Shown: positions 27,327 through 34,993 of the stretch, in pieces
How positions within the stretch are numbered: position 1 is the first letter of the stretch
How the letters are laid out: each line of letters begins with the position of its first letter
Source: Lactobacillus sp. CBA3606
Lineage (GTDB): Bacteria; Bacillota; Bacilli; Lactobacillales; Lactobacillaceae
Direction: 5' to 3'
DNA: 64,000 nt
NCBI RefSeq assembly: GCF_002970935.1
Contig: NZ_CP027194.1
Location: 1,798,001 to 1,862,000 of the forward strand
Translations under genes and position numbers: made by a program
Notes under the pieces: model-generated
What the model was told of the DNA's origin: nothing
Seen by the model: the letters and a program-made list of their open reading frames with translations, nothing else
Database searches by the model: none

Positions 27327-29003
27327 ATGCAGACGGCAGCAATTAAATGGTGGCAAAAAGCCGTAGTTTACCAAGTTTATCCACGGAGTTTTCAGGATAC
27401 AAATCAGGATGGTATTGGCGACTTACCCGGTGTCACCGCTCATTTAGATTATTTGAAAAAATTAGGGGTCGATGTGATCTGGTTGAATCCAATCTATCGG
27501 TCGCCTAATGACGATAATGGCTATGATATTAGTGATTATCAAAAGATTGCGTCAGAATTTGGCACGATGGCCGATTTTGAGACCTTGTTAGCCGCTGCCC
27601 ATCAGCGGGGCCTCAAAATTATTATGGATCTAGTGGTTAACCATACGTCAGATGAACATCCCTGGTTTCGCCAGAGTCGCTCAAGTACGACTAATGCGTA
27701 TCGCGATTTTTACTTTTGGCGTGCTGGCAATGGTGAAGCCGCCCCTAATAACTGGGATTCGGCTTTTGGTGGTTCGGCTTGGCAGTATGATCAGCACACT
27801 GACGCCTTCTATCTGCATACTTTTTCAACCAAACAGCCTGATTTGAATTGGGAAAATCCGACCGTGCGTCAAGCTATTTATCAGATGATGACGTGGTGGC
27901 TGGAGAAGGGCGTTGATGGCTTTCGCATGGATGTTATTAATCAGATTTCCAAGCGGCCAGGCCTGCCAGATGGGCCTTTGAAACCGAATAGTGTCTTTGG
28001 CGATTCCCAGTTAGCCAATGGTCCGCGGGTGCATGAGTTTTTGCAAGAAATGCATCAGCAGGTGTTGACCAAGTTCGATGTGATGACTGTTGGTGAAACT
28101 CATGGGGTGACGCCGGCGGATGCCCTTAAATATGCGGGTCAAGACCGGCACGAATTGGATATGGTTTTTGAATTTGACCACCTTAAACTAGATAATAGTC
28201 AGGCTGGTTACGGCAAGTGGAGTACCCGTAAAACACCGCTGGTGGCCCTAAAAGCAGTCATTGAAAAATGGCAAATTGGGCTAAACGGTCAGGCTTGGAA
28301 TAGTTTGTTTTGGAATAACCATGATACCCCCCGCGTGGTCTCGCGGTTTGGCAATGATACGCCACAGTATCGTGAACGATCGGCCAAAATGTTAGCGACC
28401 TGTTTGCATTTGTTACAGGGGACTCCGTATATTTATCAAGGGGAGGAACTTGGAATGACGAATGCGCATTTTGACCACCTCAGTCAGTATCGAGATATTG
28501 AAACGTTGCATGCGTATCGTGATTTAGTCACGACCAACCATCAATTGACGAAACCAGATATGTTAGCGCGTATCGCAGCGAAGTCACGTGATAATTCACG
28601 AACTCCGATGCAATGGAATGCCCATGAAAATGCGGGCTTTAGTACTGGCAAACCGTGGATTGAGGTCAACACTAATTATCCGACGGTGAATGCGGCCGCA
28701 GCATTAGCTGACCCTGATTCAGTCTGGTATTATTATCAAAAATTAATTGCGTTACGCCATGACTACCCGTTGGTTACCTTGGGGACCTTTACCTTATTGT
28801 TGCCAACGGATCCAGCAGTATTCATGTATCAACGACACTATCAATCGCAAACTTGGTTAGTCGTTTGCAACTTTACCGCTGAGCAAGTCACCCGTGCGTT
28901 AACGCCATATTTGACAGCACAAGCGCGGTTAATGATTGGCAACTATGCGGATGATCAGGGCGATGTATTGCGGCCTTATGAAGCTAAAGTCTACGCTGTT
29001 TAA
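27327..29003 (+). CDS. agl: GH13 alpha-glucosidase of the sucrose locus
   Basis: 558 residues from ATG 27327, 6 bases after an upstream TTG; AAAGGCGG is the ribosome site. GH13_31 features: KAVVYQVYPRSFQDTN, DTNQDGIGDL loop, MDLVVNHTSDEHPW, nucleophile Asp202 in GFRMDVIN, acid/base Glu257 in TVGETHGV, Asp333 in WNNHDTPR. Val after the nucleophile and the overall form match sucrose isomaltase/oligo-1,6-glucosidase and dextran glucosidase-type enzymes. Cytoplasmic. Last gene of scrB-scrR-agl. Confidence 0.92.
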   Translation: MQTAAIKWWQKAVVYQVYPRSFQDTNQDGIGDLPGVTAHLDYLKKLGVDVIWLNPIYRSPNDDNGYDISDYQKIASEFGTMADFETLLAAAHQRGLKIIMDLVVNHTSDEHPWFRQSRSSTTNAYRDFYFWRAGNGEAAPNNWDSAFGGSAWQYDQHTDAFYLHTFSTKQPDLNWENPTVRQAIYQMMTWWLEKGVDGFRMDVINQISKRPGLPDGPLKPNSVFGDSQLANGPRVHEFLQEMHQQVLTKFDVMTVGETHGVTPADALKYAGQDRHELDMVFEFDHLKLDNSQAGYGKWSTRKTPLVALKAVIEKWQIGLNGQAWNSLFWNNHDTPRVVSRFGNDTPQYRERSAKMLATCLHLLQGTPYIYQGEELGMTNAHFDHLSQYRDIETLHAYRDLVTTNHQLTKPDMLARIAAKSRDNSRTPMQWNAHENAGFSTGKPWIEVNTNYPTVNAAAALADPDSVWYYYQKLIALRHDYPLVTLGTFTLLLPTDPAVFMYQRHYQSQTWLVVCNFTAEQVTRALTPYLTAQARLMIGNYADDQGDVLRPYEAKVYAV

Positions 29004-29026
29004 TGTCGTCAATTGAGCATAAATCC

Positions 29027-29074
29027 AAAAAAAATTGCGTCAAGAATTCATAAAATTCTTGACGCAATTTTTTT
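29027..29074. terminator. Bidirectional intrinsic terminator
   Basis: Perfect 18-bp stem 29031-29048 with 29054-29071, flanked by A and T runs, between the convergent agl and oxidoreductase genes. Confidence 0.95.
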
Positions 29075-29076
29075 AA

Positions 29077-29991
29077 TTATTTCTCAATGACAATCCGGCC
29101 ATCATGGGTTCCCGCTAATAATGCTTGGCCTTGAGTGAAGCCGGCTAACGTGAATGGTAAATGGGTTCCAATGGTGGTCCGTAATTGGTCGGTACTGAGT
29201 AATTTAAATAACATTTGCAATGCGGCCTGATCAGAAATGACATTGGTTGCGTGAATGGATTGGAAGTGAATGGACTTGCTACTAGCTGGCAAGCGGTTAG
29301 CGACTGAAACAATCGTTGCGTCGAATTTAGCCATTGCCAAATCGGTCTTACCATCAATTCCATTGAGCGTGACGTTGATAATCACATCCCCTCGGTCAGC
29401 TAAGACATGGGCGGGATTTTGATGATCATAAGCCACGAACTGGTCTAAACCTAAGGCCGTTAGTTCATCCGCATGGCGCTGACTTGCAATGGCAATCACG
29501 TGAGCGCCTAAGCGCTGGGCCAATTGGACGACCAACATGCCGACACCACCAGCCGCGCCTTTGACAATCACCGTCTGGCCGGCCTGAACATCAGCGAAAT
29601 AACGCACGGTTTTGTAGGCAGTAATACCCGGCGTAATCAGGCTAGCTGCCATCGCTGCTGTTAGATTATCTGGAACTGTGACCACGGTATCAGCGTCCAC
29701 ACAGACTTGTTCAGCGTAGGCATGCTCTGTGTGTGCCGCCACCCGGGTCTGTAACGGCACGTCTGTCACGGCGGCCCCCACTTTGATGACACGACCAACC
29801 ACATCGTGGCCGGGAATGAGTGGCAGTGGTGTGTCCGGATTAGTCCCCCGATGGTCAAGACGATCACTATCATTTAAATTTACCGCTAGCGTTTCAATCA
29901 CCAGCTGATTCGCGGTTGGTTCTAAAGCTGGCTGTTCGATTGCTTCAAAAATGGCAGGTCCCCCAAATTTGCGATAACCATATGCAAGCAT
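29077..29991 (-). CDS. Zinc-independent quinone oxidoreductase, MDR superfamily
   Basis: 304 residues from the ATG preceded by AGGAGGGGG; an upstream in-frame codon would add seven residues but would overlap that site. GroES-like N-terminal domain (MLAYGYRKFGGPAIFEAIEQ, DRLDHRG, PGHDVVGRVIKVG) and a Rossmann fold with VKGAAGGVGMLVVQLAQRLG for NADPH. The catalytic-zinc cysteines and structural-zinc lobe are absent, as in QOR/zeta-crystallin. Substrate is unknown (quinones or enones). Single gene. Confidence 0.88.
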   Translation of the reverse strand: MLAYGYRKFGGPAIFEAIEQPALEPTANQLVIETLAVNLNDSDRLDHRGTNPDTPLPLIPGHDVVGRVIKVGAAVTDVPLQTRVAAHTEHAYAEQVCVDADTVVTVPDNLTAAMAASLITPGITAYKTVRYFADVQAGQTVIVKGAAGGVGMLVVQLAQRLGAHVIAIASQRHADELTALGLDQFVAYDHQNPAHVLADRGDVIINVTLNGIDGKTDLAMAKFDATIVSVANRLPASSKSIHFQSIHATNVISDQAALQMLFKLLSTDQLRTTIGTHLPFTLAGFTQGQALLAGTHDGRIVIEK

Positions 29992-30120
29992 CGTTTTCCC
30001 CCTCCTAGGCAAAAAAGTTCTTTAAGCCAATTGTAGCGGGGGACTAGGGTAAATCACAAGCTACAACCATCAGATTAGGGGCTTTGTTTGGTGACTAACT
30101 TAGTAAGCGCAACGGCTTGC

Positions 30121-31527
30121 TTATTCACTCGGTAACTGCTTTTTAGGCTGACGCTTGAGCCCCCAACCAGTGAAGCCGCTGAGAATGGAGAAGAGTGGTG
30201 ACAATAAGCTGAAGAAACAAAATGGGAGGTAAGCTAGCGTGCTCACGCCTAATGTATTGGCGGCAAAGGCTCCCGCAACACCCCAAGGAATGAGGTAGTT
30301 AATGACGGTACCGCCATCTTCTAGGACCCGACTTAAGGCAAGATTAGCTAAGCCGCGGTCATTAAAAGTCTTTTTGAAAGCTTTTCCCGGCAGAATAACG
30401 GAGAGGTACTGTTCGCCAACAAAGAGATTGACGCCGATTCCTGCTAAAATCGCGGCGGTGACTGTGGCACCAGTGCCGTGGAGTCGCTTAGCGAGGGGCA
30501 CCATCGCAGTTTGCACGAGGTTGAACTTCATGAGCAAGCCGCCTAACGCTAGGGTTAACAATATTAACGAGACGGTGCCCATCATTGCACTGATACCGCC
30601 CCGGGATAGCAATTGATCGACACTCGCATTGCCGGTTTTGGCCACAAACCCCGTTTCAATCATGCCAGCAACTTTGCTTAATGGCGTGTGCGGCTGTTCA
30701 ATAAATAACATCACGATGGCTAGGCCGATATTCAATAAGAGCGTCGGAATGGCAGGAATTTTGCGCAATGCACAGCCTAACATGAGTAACAGCGGTAATC
30801 CGGCCCACCAACTAATGGTGAAATTCTGATTTAGCACGGCCAAGGTTGTTTGGATTTTTCCCAACTGGCTACCTGTGGCGGCCCCTAAGCCGAGAACGGT
30901 GTATAGGCCAAGTGAAACGACGAAAGCGGGAATCGTGGACCACATTAAGTTTCGAATATGGTTAAAGAGGTCACTTTCAGCGATGGCGGCAGCTAAGTTC
31001 GTTGAATCAGATAGTGGTGACGTCTTATCTCCAAAAATAGCACCTGAAATGATGGCACCGGCAATTAAGGCCGGGTTAATCCCCATAGTGGTCCCAATCC
31101 CGAATAGCGCAATCCCAATCGTCGAAATAATGGTAAAAGCACTCCCGATTGAAGTTCCGATAATAGCACAAACTAAGAAGACTGAGGGGACGAACCATTG
31201 TGCGGAAATCAGATGAAAGCCGAAGACCATCATGGATGGAATAATACCGGCCGCAATCCAAACACTGATTAAGGCACCAATCAACAGAAAGATAAAGATT
31301 GGAATGATACCAGTGGTAATGCCATCTACAATGCCGGCATGAATCTCTTCCCAGGTTGCCCCGCGAGTTTTGGCCCAGAGAATTAGTAATGCGATAACTA
31401 AAATGACGGGGGTCTGTGGAGAAAGCCCGAATTTGATGACGCCTAGCCCCATAATCGTTAACATGAGTAATAAAATAAGTAGCGCGGCGGGTAAACGAAC
31501 CGGCCGCCAATGAGAATTAGGTTGCAT
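30121..31527 (-). CDS. nhaC: NhaC-family Na+/H+ antiporter-like transporter, T-box controlled
   Basis: 468 residues, about 11-12 transmembrane segments. IGTSIGSAFTIISTIGIALFG and ISGAIFGDKTSPLSDSTNLAAA are the NhaC core motifs. ATG 31527 has AAGGAG 8 bases before it. It lies behind a T-box leader, so expression answers to uncharged tRNA. Comparative studies have suggested that T-box-linked NhaC proteins (YheL group) transport an amino acid, tyrosine in some Firmicutes; the specifier here also reads as a Tyr codon, so an amino-acid role is more likely than simple sodium exchange. Confidence 0.85.
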   Translation of the reverse strand: MQPNSHWRPVRLPAALLILLLMLTIMGLGVIKFGLSPQTPVILVIALLILWAKTRGATWEEIHAGIVDGITTGIIPIFIFLLIGALISVWIAAGIIPSMMVFGFHLISAQWFVPSVFLVCAIIGTSIGSAFTIISTIGIALFGIGTTMGINPALIAGAIISGAIFGDKTSPLSDSTNLAAAIAESDLFNHIRNLMWSTIPAFVVSLGLYTVLGLGAATGSQLGKIQTTLAVLNQNFTISWWAGLPLLLMLGCALRKIPAIPTLLLNIGLAIVMLFIEQPHTPLSKVAGMIETGFVAKTGNASVDQLLSRGGISAMMGTVSLILLTLALGGLLMKFNLVQTAMVPLAKRLHGTGATVTAAILAGIGVNLFVGEQYLSVILPGKAFKKTFNDRGLANLALSRVLEDGGTVINYLIPWGVAGAFAANTLGVSTLAYLPFCFFSLLSPLFSILSGFTGWGLKRQPKKQLPSE

Positions 31528-31544
31528 GGTCAACACTCCTTTTT

Positions 31545-31800
31545 TTTAACAAAAAAATCGTCCCCGTTGCAGTTAATGCAACAGGGACGATTGATTAGAC
31601 CGTGGTACCACCCAGCTTGAAGTCACTTTAAGTCACTTCCACTCACTAGAAGGTAACGGTTCTAGTTATTATCCGCCGGGTGATCCCGGACATTTTACCG
31701 TATTTCAGCATCATTAACCTGATCGGTTCGCAGCAACCACCGACTTCCTGACCCACAGTTAAGATGTTACTTGAAAGTAAAATTAACGTTCATTATTAAG
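31545..31800 (-). ncRNA. T-box leader (probably tRNA-Tyr responsive) of the nhaC-type gene
   Basis: On the minus strand the T-box motif GGGTGGTACCACGG is at 31600-31613 and a terminator follows (stem 31558-31571 with 31577-31590, then T7). Upstream, the Stem I distal-loop type sequence TTGCTGCGAACC is seen and GCTGAAA-TAC-G at 31700-31709 aligns with the specifier region of known T-boxes, giving TAC (Tyr) at 31700-31702. Promoter TTGACG (31833-31838), 17 bases, TAATAT (31810-31815). T-box identity is firm; specifier assignment is by eye. Confidence 0.9.
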
Positions 31801-31855
31801 TTAAAGGCGATATTAGCATGTTGTAACCAGAACGTCAAGTGCGACAGCTAACAGG

Positions 31856-32749
31856 TTAGCCTTGATCCGCATTAAACGTTTGTTCCACGATATCCATGAC
31901 TTCTTTGAACAAGCCAATTGGAAATTGGTGGGAGCGGCGAATTAAGTTGATATGCACGCTAGGAATTTGAACGTCGTTAATTGGTAATTTAACTAAGCCA
32001 TCAATGGGCGCCGTGGTGATATCTGAAACAAAGCCTAACACCTTGTTTTCACGGACTAGACCGCTGATTAAGTTACTATTATCCGATTCAAATAAAACTT
32101 GTGGTTCGATTGATAACTGTTCTGTCAATTGATGAAAGACGAGTTTGTTTAAATAAGTGGCATTCAAAATCACGAACGGGTACTGTAAAGCATCCTTGAA
32201 AGTCGGATGTTCCAATTGGGCAAAGGGGTGATCAGGATGACTTAAAATTTTAAATTCGAATGGTCGCAAAGGCGTCACCGCCAAGCGTTCATCAAGTGTT
32301 TGGTCGAGATTCCCACTAATGGCTAAGTCAAGCTGACCAGCTAAAACTTGTTTGACTAATTGGTTAGCACCCATTTCAACAGTGTGAACGCTATTTAATA
32401 GGTCTTTTTCGATGATTGGTCTGGTTAAGGCTGGTAAGTAGTGTTCACCAATCGCTGGTTCAACACCGAGCCGCAACGTATGCTGACGCAAGTGACTGAT
32501 GGATTCATTCACGTGTTGCCAGTTAGAGGTAATATCATTAGCTGCTAATAAGAGTTGCTGACCGCTAGGCGTTAAGACCAAGGCTTTTGTCTTGGCCTGG
32601 CGAAAAAAGAGTGTCACTTGAAAATGACGTTCAAGGCGTTTGATGGCTTGAGAAATTGTGGGCTGACTGACATGAAAGTCGGCAGCTGTTTGGGTGTAGC
32701 TCTGGGTACTAATCAAACGCTGAAAGTAATACAGATCCTTAATGTTCAT
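31856..32749 (-). CDS. LysR-family transcriptional regulator
   Basis: 297 residues. N-terminal winged HTH (MNIKDLYYFQRLISTQSYTQ, HVSQPTISQAIKRLERHF, PSGQQLLLAANDI) and a periplasmic-binding-type effector domain with LRLGVEPAIGEHYLP. It lies directly upstream of the T-box/nhaC unit, and the nhaC promoter begins about 20 bases before this stop codon, so the two are close but separately initiated. The MleR/CitR-like look does not define a target. Confidence 0.88.
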   Translation of the reverse strand: MNIKDLYYFQRLISTQSYTQTAADFHVSQPTISQAIKRLERHFQVTLFFRQAKTKALVLTPSGQQLLLAANDITSNWQHVNESISHLRQHTLRLGVEPAIGEHYLPALTRPIIEKDLLNSVHTVEMGANQLVKQVLAGQLDLAISGNLDQTLDERLAVTPLRPFEFKILSHPDHPFAQLEHPTFKDALQYPFVILNATYLNKLVFHQLTEQLSIEPQVLFESDNSNLISGLVRENKVLGFVSDITTAPIDGLVKLPINDVQIPSVHINLIRRSHQFPIGLFKEVMDIVEQTFNADQG

Positions 32750-32850
32750 GAAAATGTAGCCTCCATAAGAATTGTTAGTAACGAGTCTTAAAAGAATCGC
32801 TCTGGGCTAGCTTAAGTTTGTGTTATTTAAACATGATTATAAAAAAAACT

Positions 32851-32868
32851 TATTGATTAAGGGGGTGT
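32851..32868 (+). repeat. 18-bp direct repeat, copy 1
   Basis: TATTGATTAAGGGGGTGT; two differences from the consensus TATTGGTTAAAGGGGTGT of three copies. Confidence 0.65.
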
Positions 32869-33018
32869 TCAATGACCCGCCCTTGATGTTTGGGTTATCA
32901 GTTGACCAGTTAATCATACCACGATTATTGCTTGAATAGGCCAATTATGTTACTGAATATTTAATTTAGGGTAATTAATCATATAATGGTTGAATACTTA
33001 AATTTATAATTAATTTTA

Positions 33019-33148
33019 ATAGTGTTTCGCCGGCAATACTGATACCTGAAAACGCTGATGAGTGATGGCTTTCAGCGATTCTGCTGATTAAACGAAGTTG
33101 TACAGTTTAACTGGGACCGCATAAAACAGGCGCTCATCAGAACACTAT
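33019..33148. other. Nested inverted-repeat element, possible structured RNA or MITE remnant
   Basis: Outer arms ATAGTGTT (33019-33026) and AACACTAT (33141-33148); inner arms CTGATGAG (33055-33062) and CTCATCAG (33133-33140), all perfect. A competing hairpin CGCTGA/TCAGCG within 33053-33077 uses part of the inner arm, so the RNA could switch between two folds. No T-tract terminator or clear promoter is attached. The outer arms could equally be terminal repeats of a small dead element. Confidence 0.4.
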
Positions 33149-33272
33149 ATAATAGTTATAATTAATATTAGAAATTATGCTGAAAAATAAATTTAGTTTA
33201 TAACCCGTTTGTCGTCGCCAATGATGATGAGTTAACGGTCAAGAGCCAAAAAGATAACTTATAAGCATTGCT

Positions 33273-33290
33273 TATTGGTTAAAGCGGTGT
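33273..33290 (+). repeat. 18-bp direct repeat, copy 2
   Basis: TATTGGTTAAAGCGGTGT, one difference from consensus. The 12 bases before it (ATAAGCATTGCT) also resemble those before copy 3 (ATAAGTATGGCG). Confidence 0.65.
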
Positions 33291-33492
33291 CATATTTAAA
33301 TTTAACCAGCCAATTTGCTAGCTGAAAAGGGGTTAAAGTTAGTACTGGCAATGGGTTGCTTAGTTTTGGCTAATTTTAAGATAAATAAGGTTAACCCCCT
33401 GAAACTATAACTGATGTTAATGAGTCGGTTCGGCTGGCTGAGTAGTTGGGCCCGTCCAGATTAAGTTAAGTAAAACTAACATAAGTATGGCG

Positions 33493-33510
33493 TATCGGTT
33501 AAAGGGGTGT
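33493..33510 (+). repeat. 18-bp direct repeat, copy 3
   Basis: TATCGGTTAAAGGGGTGT, one difference from consensus. Spacing from copy 2 is 220 bases and from copy 1 to copy 2 is 422 bases. Confidence 0.65.
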
Positions 33511-33693
33511 GCTAATTTAGTTGGCAGGACTGGCTAACAAGCGATTCAATATAAGTTATTATAATACTAAACATGTTTTCAATGAGATAAATGGTGTTAA
33601 AACAACTAGTTTGTTAATTAAGTATAAAATATTATTATAAACAAACCAAATTAAATATAATTTTTTGATGGTGACAGTAACTAATTTAGCTAT

Positions 33694-33730
33694 AAAAAAA
33701 CTGCGACGCAAATTGGTCGCAGTTTTTTTA
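33694..33730 (-). terminator. Terminator of the small membrane-peptide gene (bidirectional form)
   Basis: AAAAAAACTGCGAC and GTCGCAGTTTTTTT around a short loop give a strong hairpin with a T tract on either strand. It lies about 20 bases after the stop of the 43-residue frame on the minus strand. Confidence 0.88.
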
Positions 33731-33748
33731 ATTTTGATGGCAGGGTCC

Positions 33749-33880
33749 TTAACGCCGATCTTGATGTGATCGGTTCGTGGGTCTTATTCGAACGGGTTGA
33801 GCAGCGGGGACGCGGTTCCCGGCGACAACACCAGCAACGGCTGCGAGCCCGGCAGCTGCTAATAAACCAGCTAATAGCAT
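33749..33880 (-). CDS. Small membrane peptide, 43 residues
   Basis: The frame MLLAGLLAAAGLAAVAGVVAG then NRVPAAQPVRIRPTNRSHQD gives one Ala/Gly-rich hydrophobic helix and a basic tail. A perfect GGAGG ribosome site (33889-33893) is 8 bases from ATG, and a strong terminator follows the stop, so it looks like a genuine one-gene unit. Too short for routine gene calling. Such Gly/Ala-rich single-helix peptides occur in lactobacilli as uncharacterised proteins; a toxin, holin-like or stress peptide are guesses only. Confidence 0.68.
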   Translation of the reverse strand: MLLAGLLAAAGLAAVAGVVAGNRVPAAQPVRIRPTNRSHQDRR

Positions 33881-33975
33881 GTGCAAGACCTCCTTTTCGT
33901 TAAAGCACTAGTAACGTTTTGATTACTTGCAGTCTAGGCGAGTTGGCGGTGAAATGCAATTAATAAGCTGGTAAA

Positions 33976-34818
33976 TTAACGAACTTTTGCATAAGTTGCA
34001 ATTTTCTTAAGTAATTGTTGATTATGGTTGATTCTAGCAAAGGCGGCGGCGTCATTTAAGAGTAGTGCGGTCTTGGTTGAATCTGAGCTTAATTGAGCCT
34101 GTAAAAATTTAATACGCGCAACATAAAAAGTGACATGAAATTGGGCACAAATTTTAATGGCGTAGGTGAGGAGCTTTTCACTCTGGTCGGTTTCACCTAA
34201 TTCGGCGTAAAAGGCACCCGTGTGAAAGGCTAAGTTAATGACCCGCCAGACGCTGGCTGTTGTTGTTAAAGCGAGATTTGGTAGGGCATGCCGGACCTTT
34301 TCAAAGTAATACTGGGCTTTATTTAATTCATGATTATATTGATAAGCAATCCCACTGCCGCAATAAGCAAGCTGGGTATAAATGAGGGCGTGTTGTTCAT
34401 CCAAATCGGTGATGATCTGGTCAAAGTTAAAGAGGACATCACTGATTGGATGATGATTAAGAGCGGCGACGTAGCCGTTTAAATAGTAATATTGTAGCTT
34501 GGTTTCTTGATCGTGGCGAGGGACGTCGGCAACTTTTTTGAGCCGCGTTTCGGCGTCGGCGTAGTCACTAGTAATTAAGTCAAATTCAACTTTTTCGAGT
34601 TCCGTTAAGACGGCCGCATCTGCGACCCGTTCAGTTGGGAAAACGTCTTCTAATTGTAATTGCAGCCGTTGACAAAGTTGTGCGACAATCCGAATTGCTG
34701 GGGCCTTGCCGTTATTTTCAAATTTACTTAAGGTGGCTTGGGTACAGATTCCCGCAGATAAGGCTTTTTGCGACAAGCCTAAAGCTTTCCGCCGGGCAAT
34801 AAATAATTCAATGTTCAT
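33976..34818 (-). CDS. XRE-family regulator with TPR-like C-terminus (Rgg/MutR or RNPP-like)
   Basis: 280 residues. HTH_3 at residues 4-60 (RRKALGLSQKALSAGICTQA, LSKFENNGKAP). The rest is all-helical with repeating Tyr/Leu patterns (AYCGSGIAYQYNHELNKAQY, FHTGAFYAELGETDQSEKLL), as in peptide-sensing Rgg/MutR and PlcR-type regulators. It lies just upstream (on its own strand) of the small membrane-peptide gene, which reads in the same direction 95 bases on, so it may control that gene. Whether a signal peptide is sensed cannot be told. Confidence 0.78.
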   Translation of the reverse strand: MNIELFIARRKALGLSQKALSAGICTQATLSKFENNGKAPAIRIVAQLCQRLQLQLEDVFPTERVADAAVLTELEKVEFDLITSDYADAETRLKKVADVPRHDQETKLQYYYLNGYVAALNHHPISDVLFNFDQIITDLDEQHALIYTQLAYCGSGIAYQYNHELNKAQYYFEKVRHALPNLALTTTASVWRVINLAFHTGAFYAELGETDQSEKLLTYAIKICAQFHVTFYVARIKFLQAQLSSDSTKTALLLNDAAAFARINHNQQLLKKIATYAKVR

Positions 34819-34924
34819 TCTTATGGACCCCCTTAAAGGTTATCGCATTAACTTTATCAGAATTAACGATGAACAACAAGGCTAACATCGCGTGTGACAA
34901 GCTTTGGCTGGAACCGGTCAGTAA

Positions 34925-34975
34925 AAAAGCACCCTATAGTCATTAAACAAATTGTCTAATGATTAGGGGGTGCTT
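34925..34975 (-). terminator. Terminator of the oppA-type gene
   Basis: AAGCACCC / GGGGTGCTT arms extended through AGTCATTA / TAATGATT, with T6 on the minus-strand transcript (A run about 34923-34928). Confidence 0.85.
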
Positions 34976-34993
34976 CAGTGCGACCTGATTCAG

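Larger units (their letters stand above)
32750..33748. other. Gene-poor AT-rich stretch with direct repeats and a possible structured element
   Basis: Almost 1 kb with no credible coding frame on either strand and higher AT than its neighbours. It holds three near-identical 18-bp direct repeats (listed separately), an inverted-repeat element at 33019-33148, and the terminator at 33694-33730 that ends the small membrane-peptide gene. No remnant of a recognisable protein was found by reading the frames. Confidence 0.6.

Noticed and set aside
29027-29074. Insertion-sequence terminal repeats at the long inverted repeat
   Set aside because: Perfect stem with A and T flanks between convergent genes is a bidirectional terminator; no transposase or target duplication.
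31076-31510. Minus-strand 144-residue frame overlapping the nhaC start
   Set aside because: Out-of-frame translation of the antiporter gene, rich in His/Tyr/Arg, without a ribosome site.
32750-33748. CRISPR-like array suggested by the three direct repeats
   Set aside because: Repeats are 18 bp, imperfect, 220-420 bases apart and few; no cas gene is in the window.
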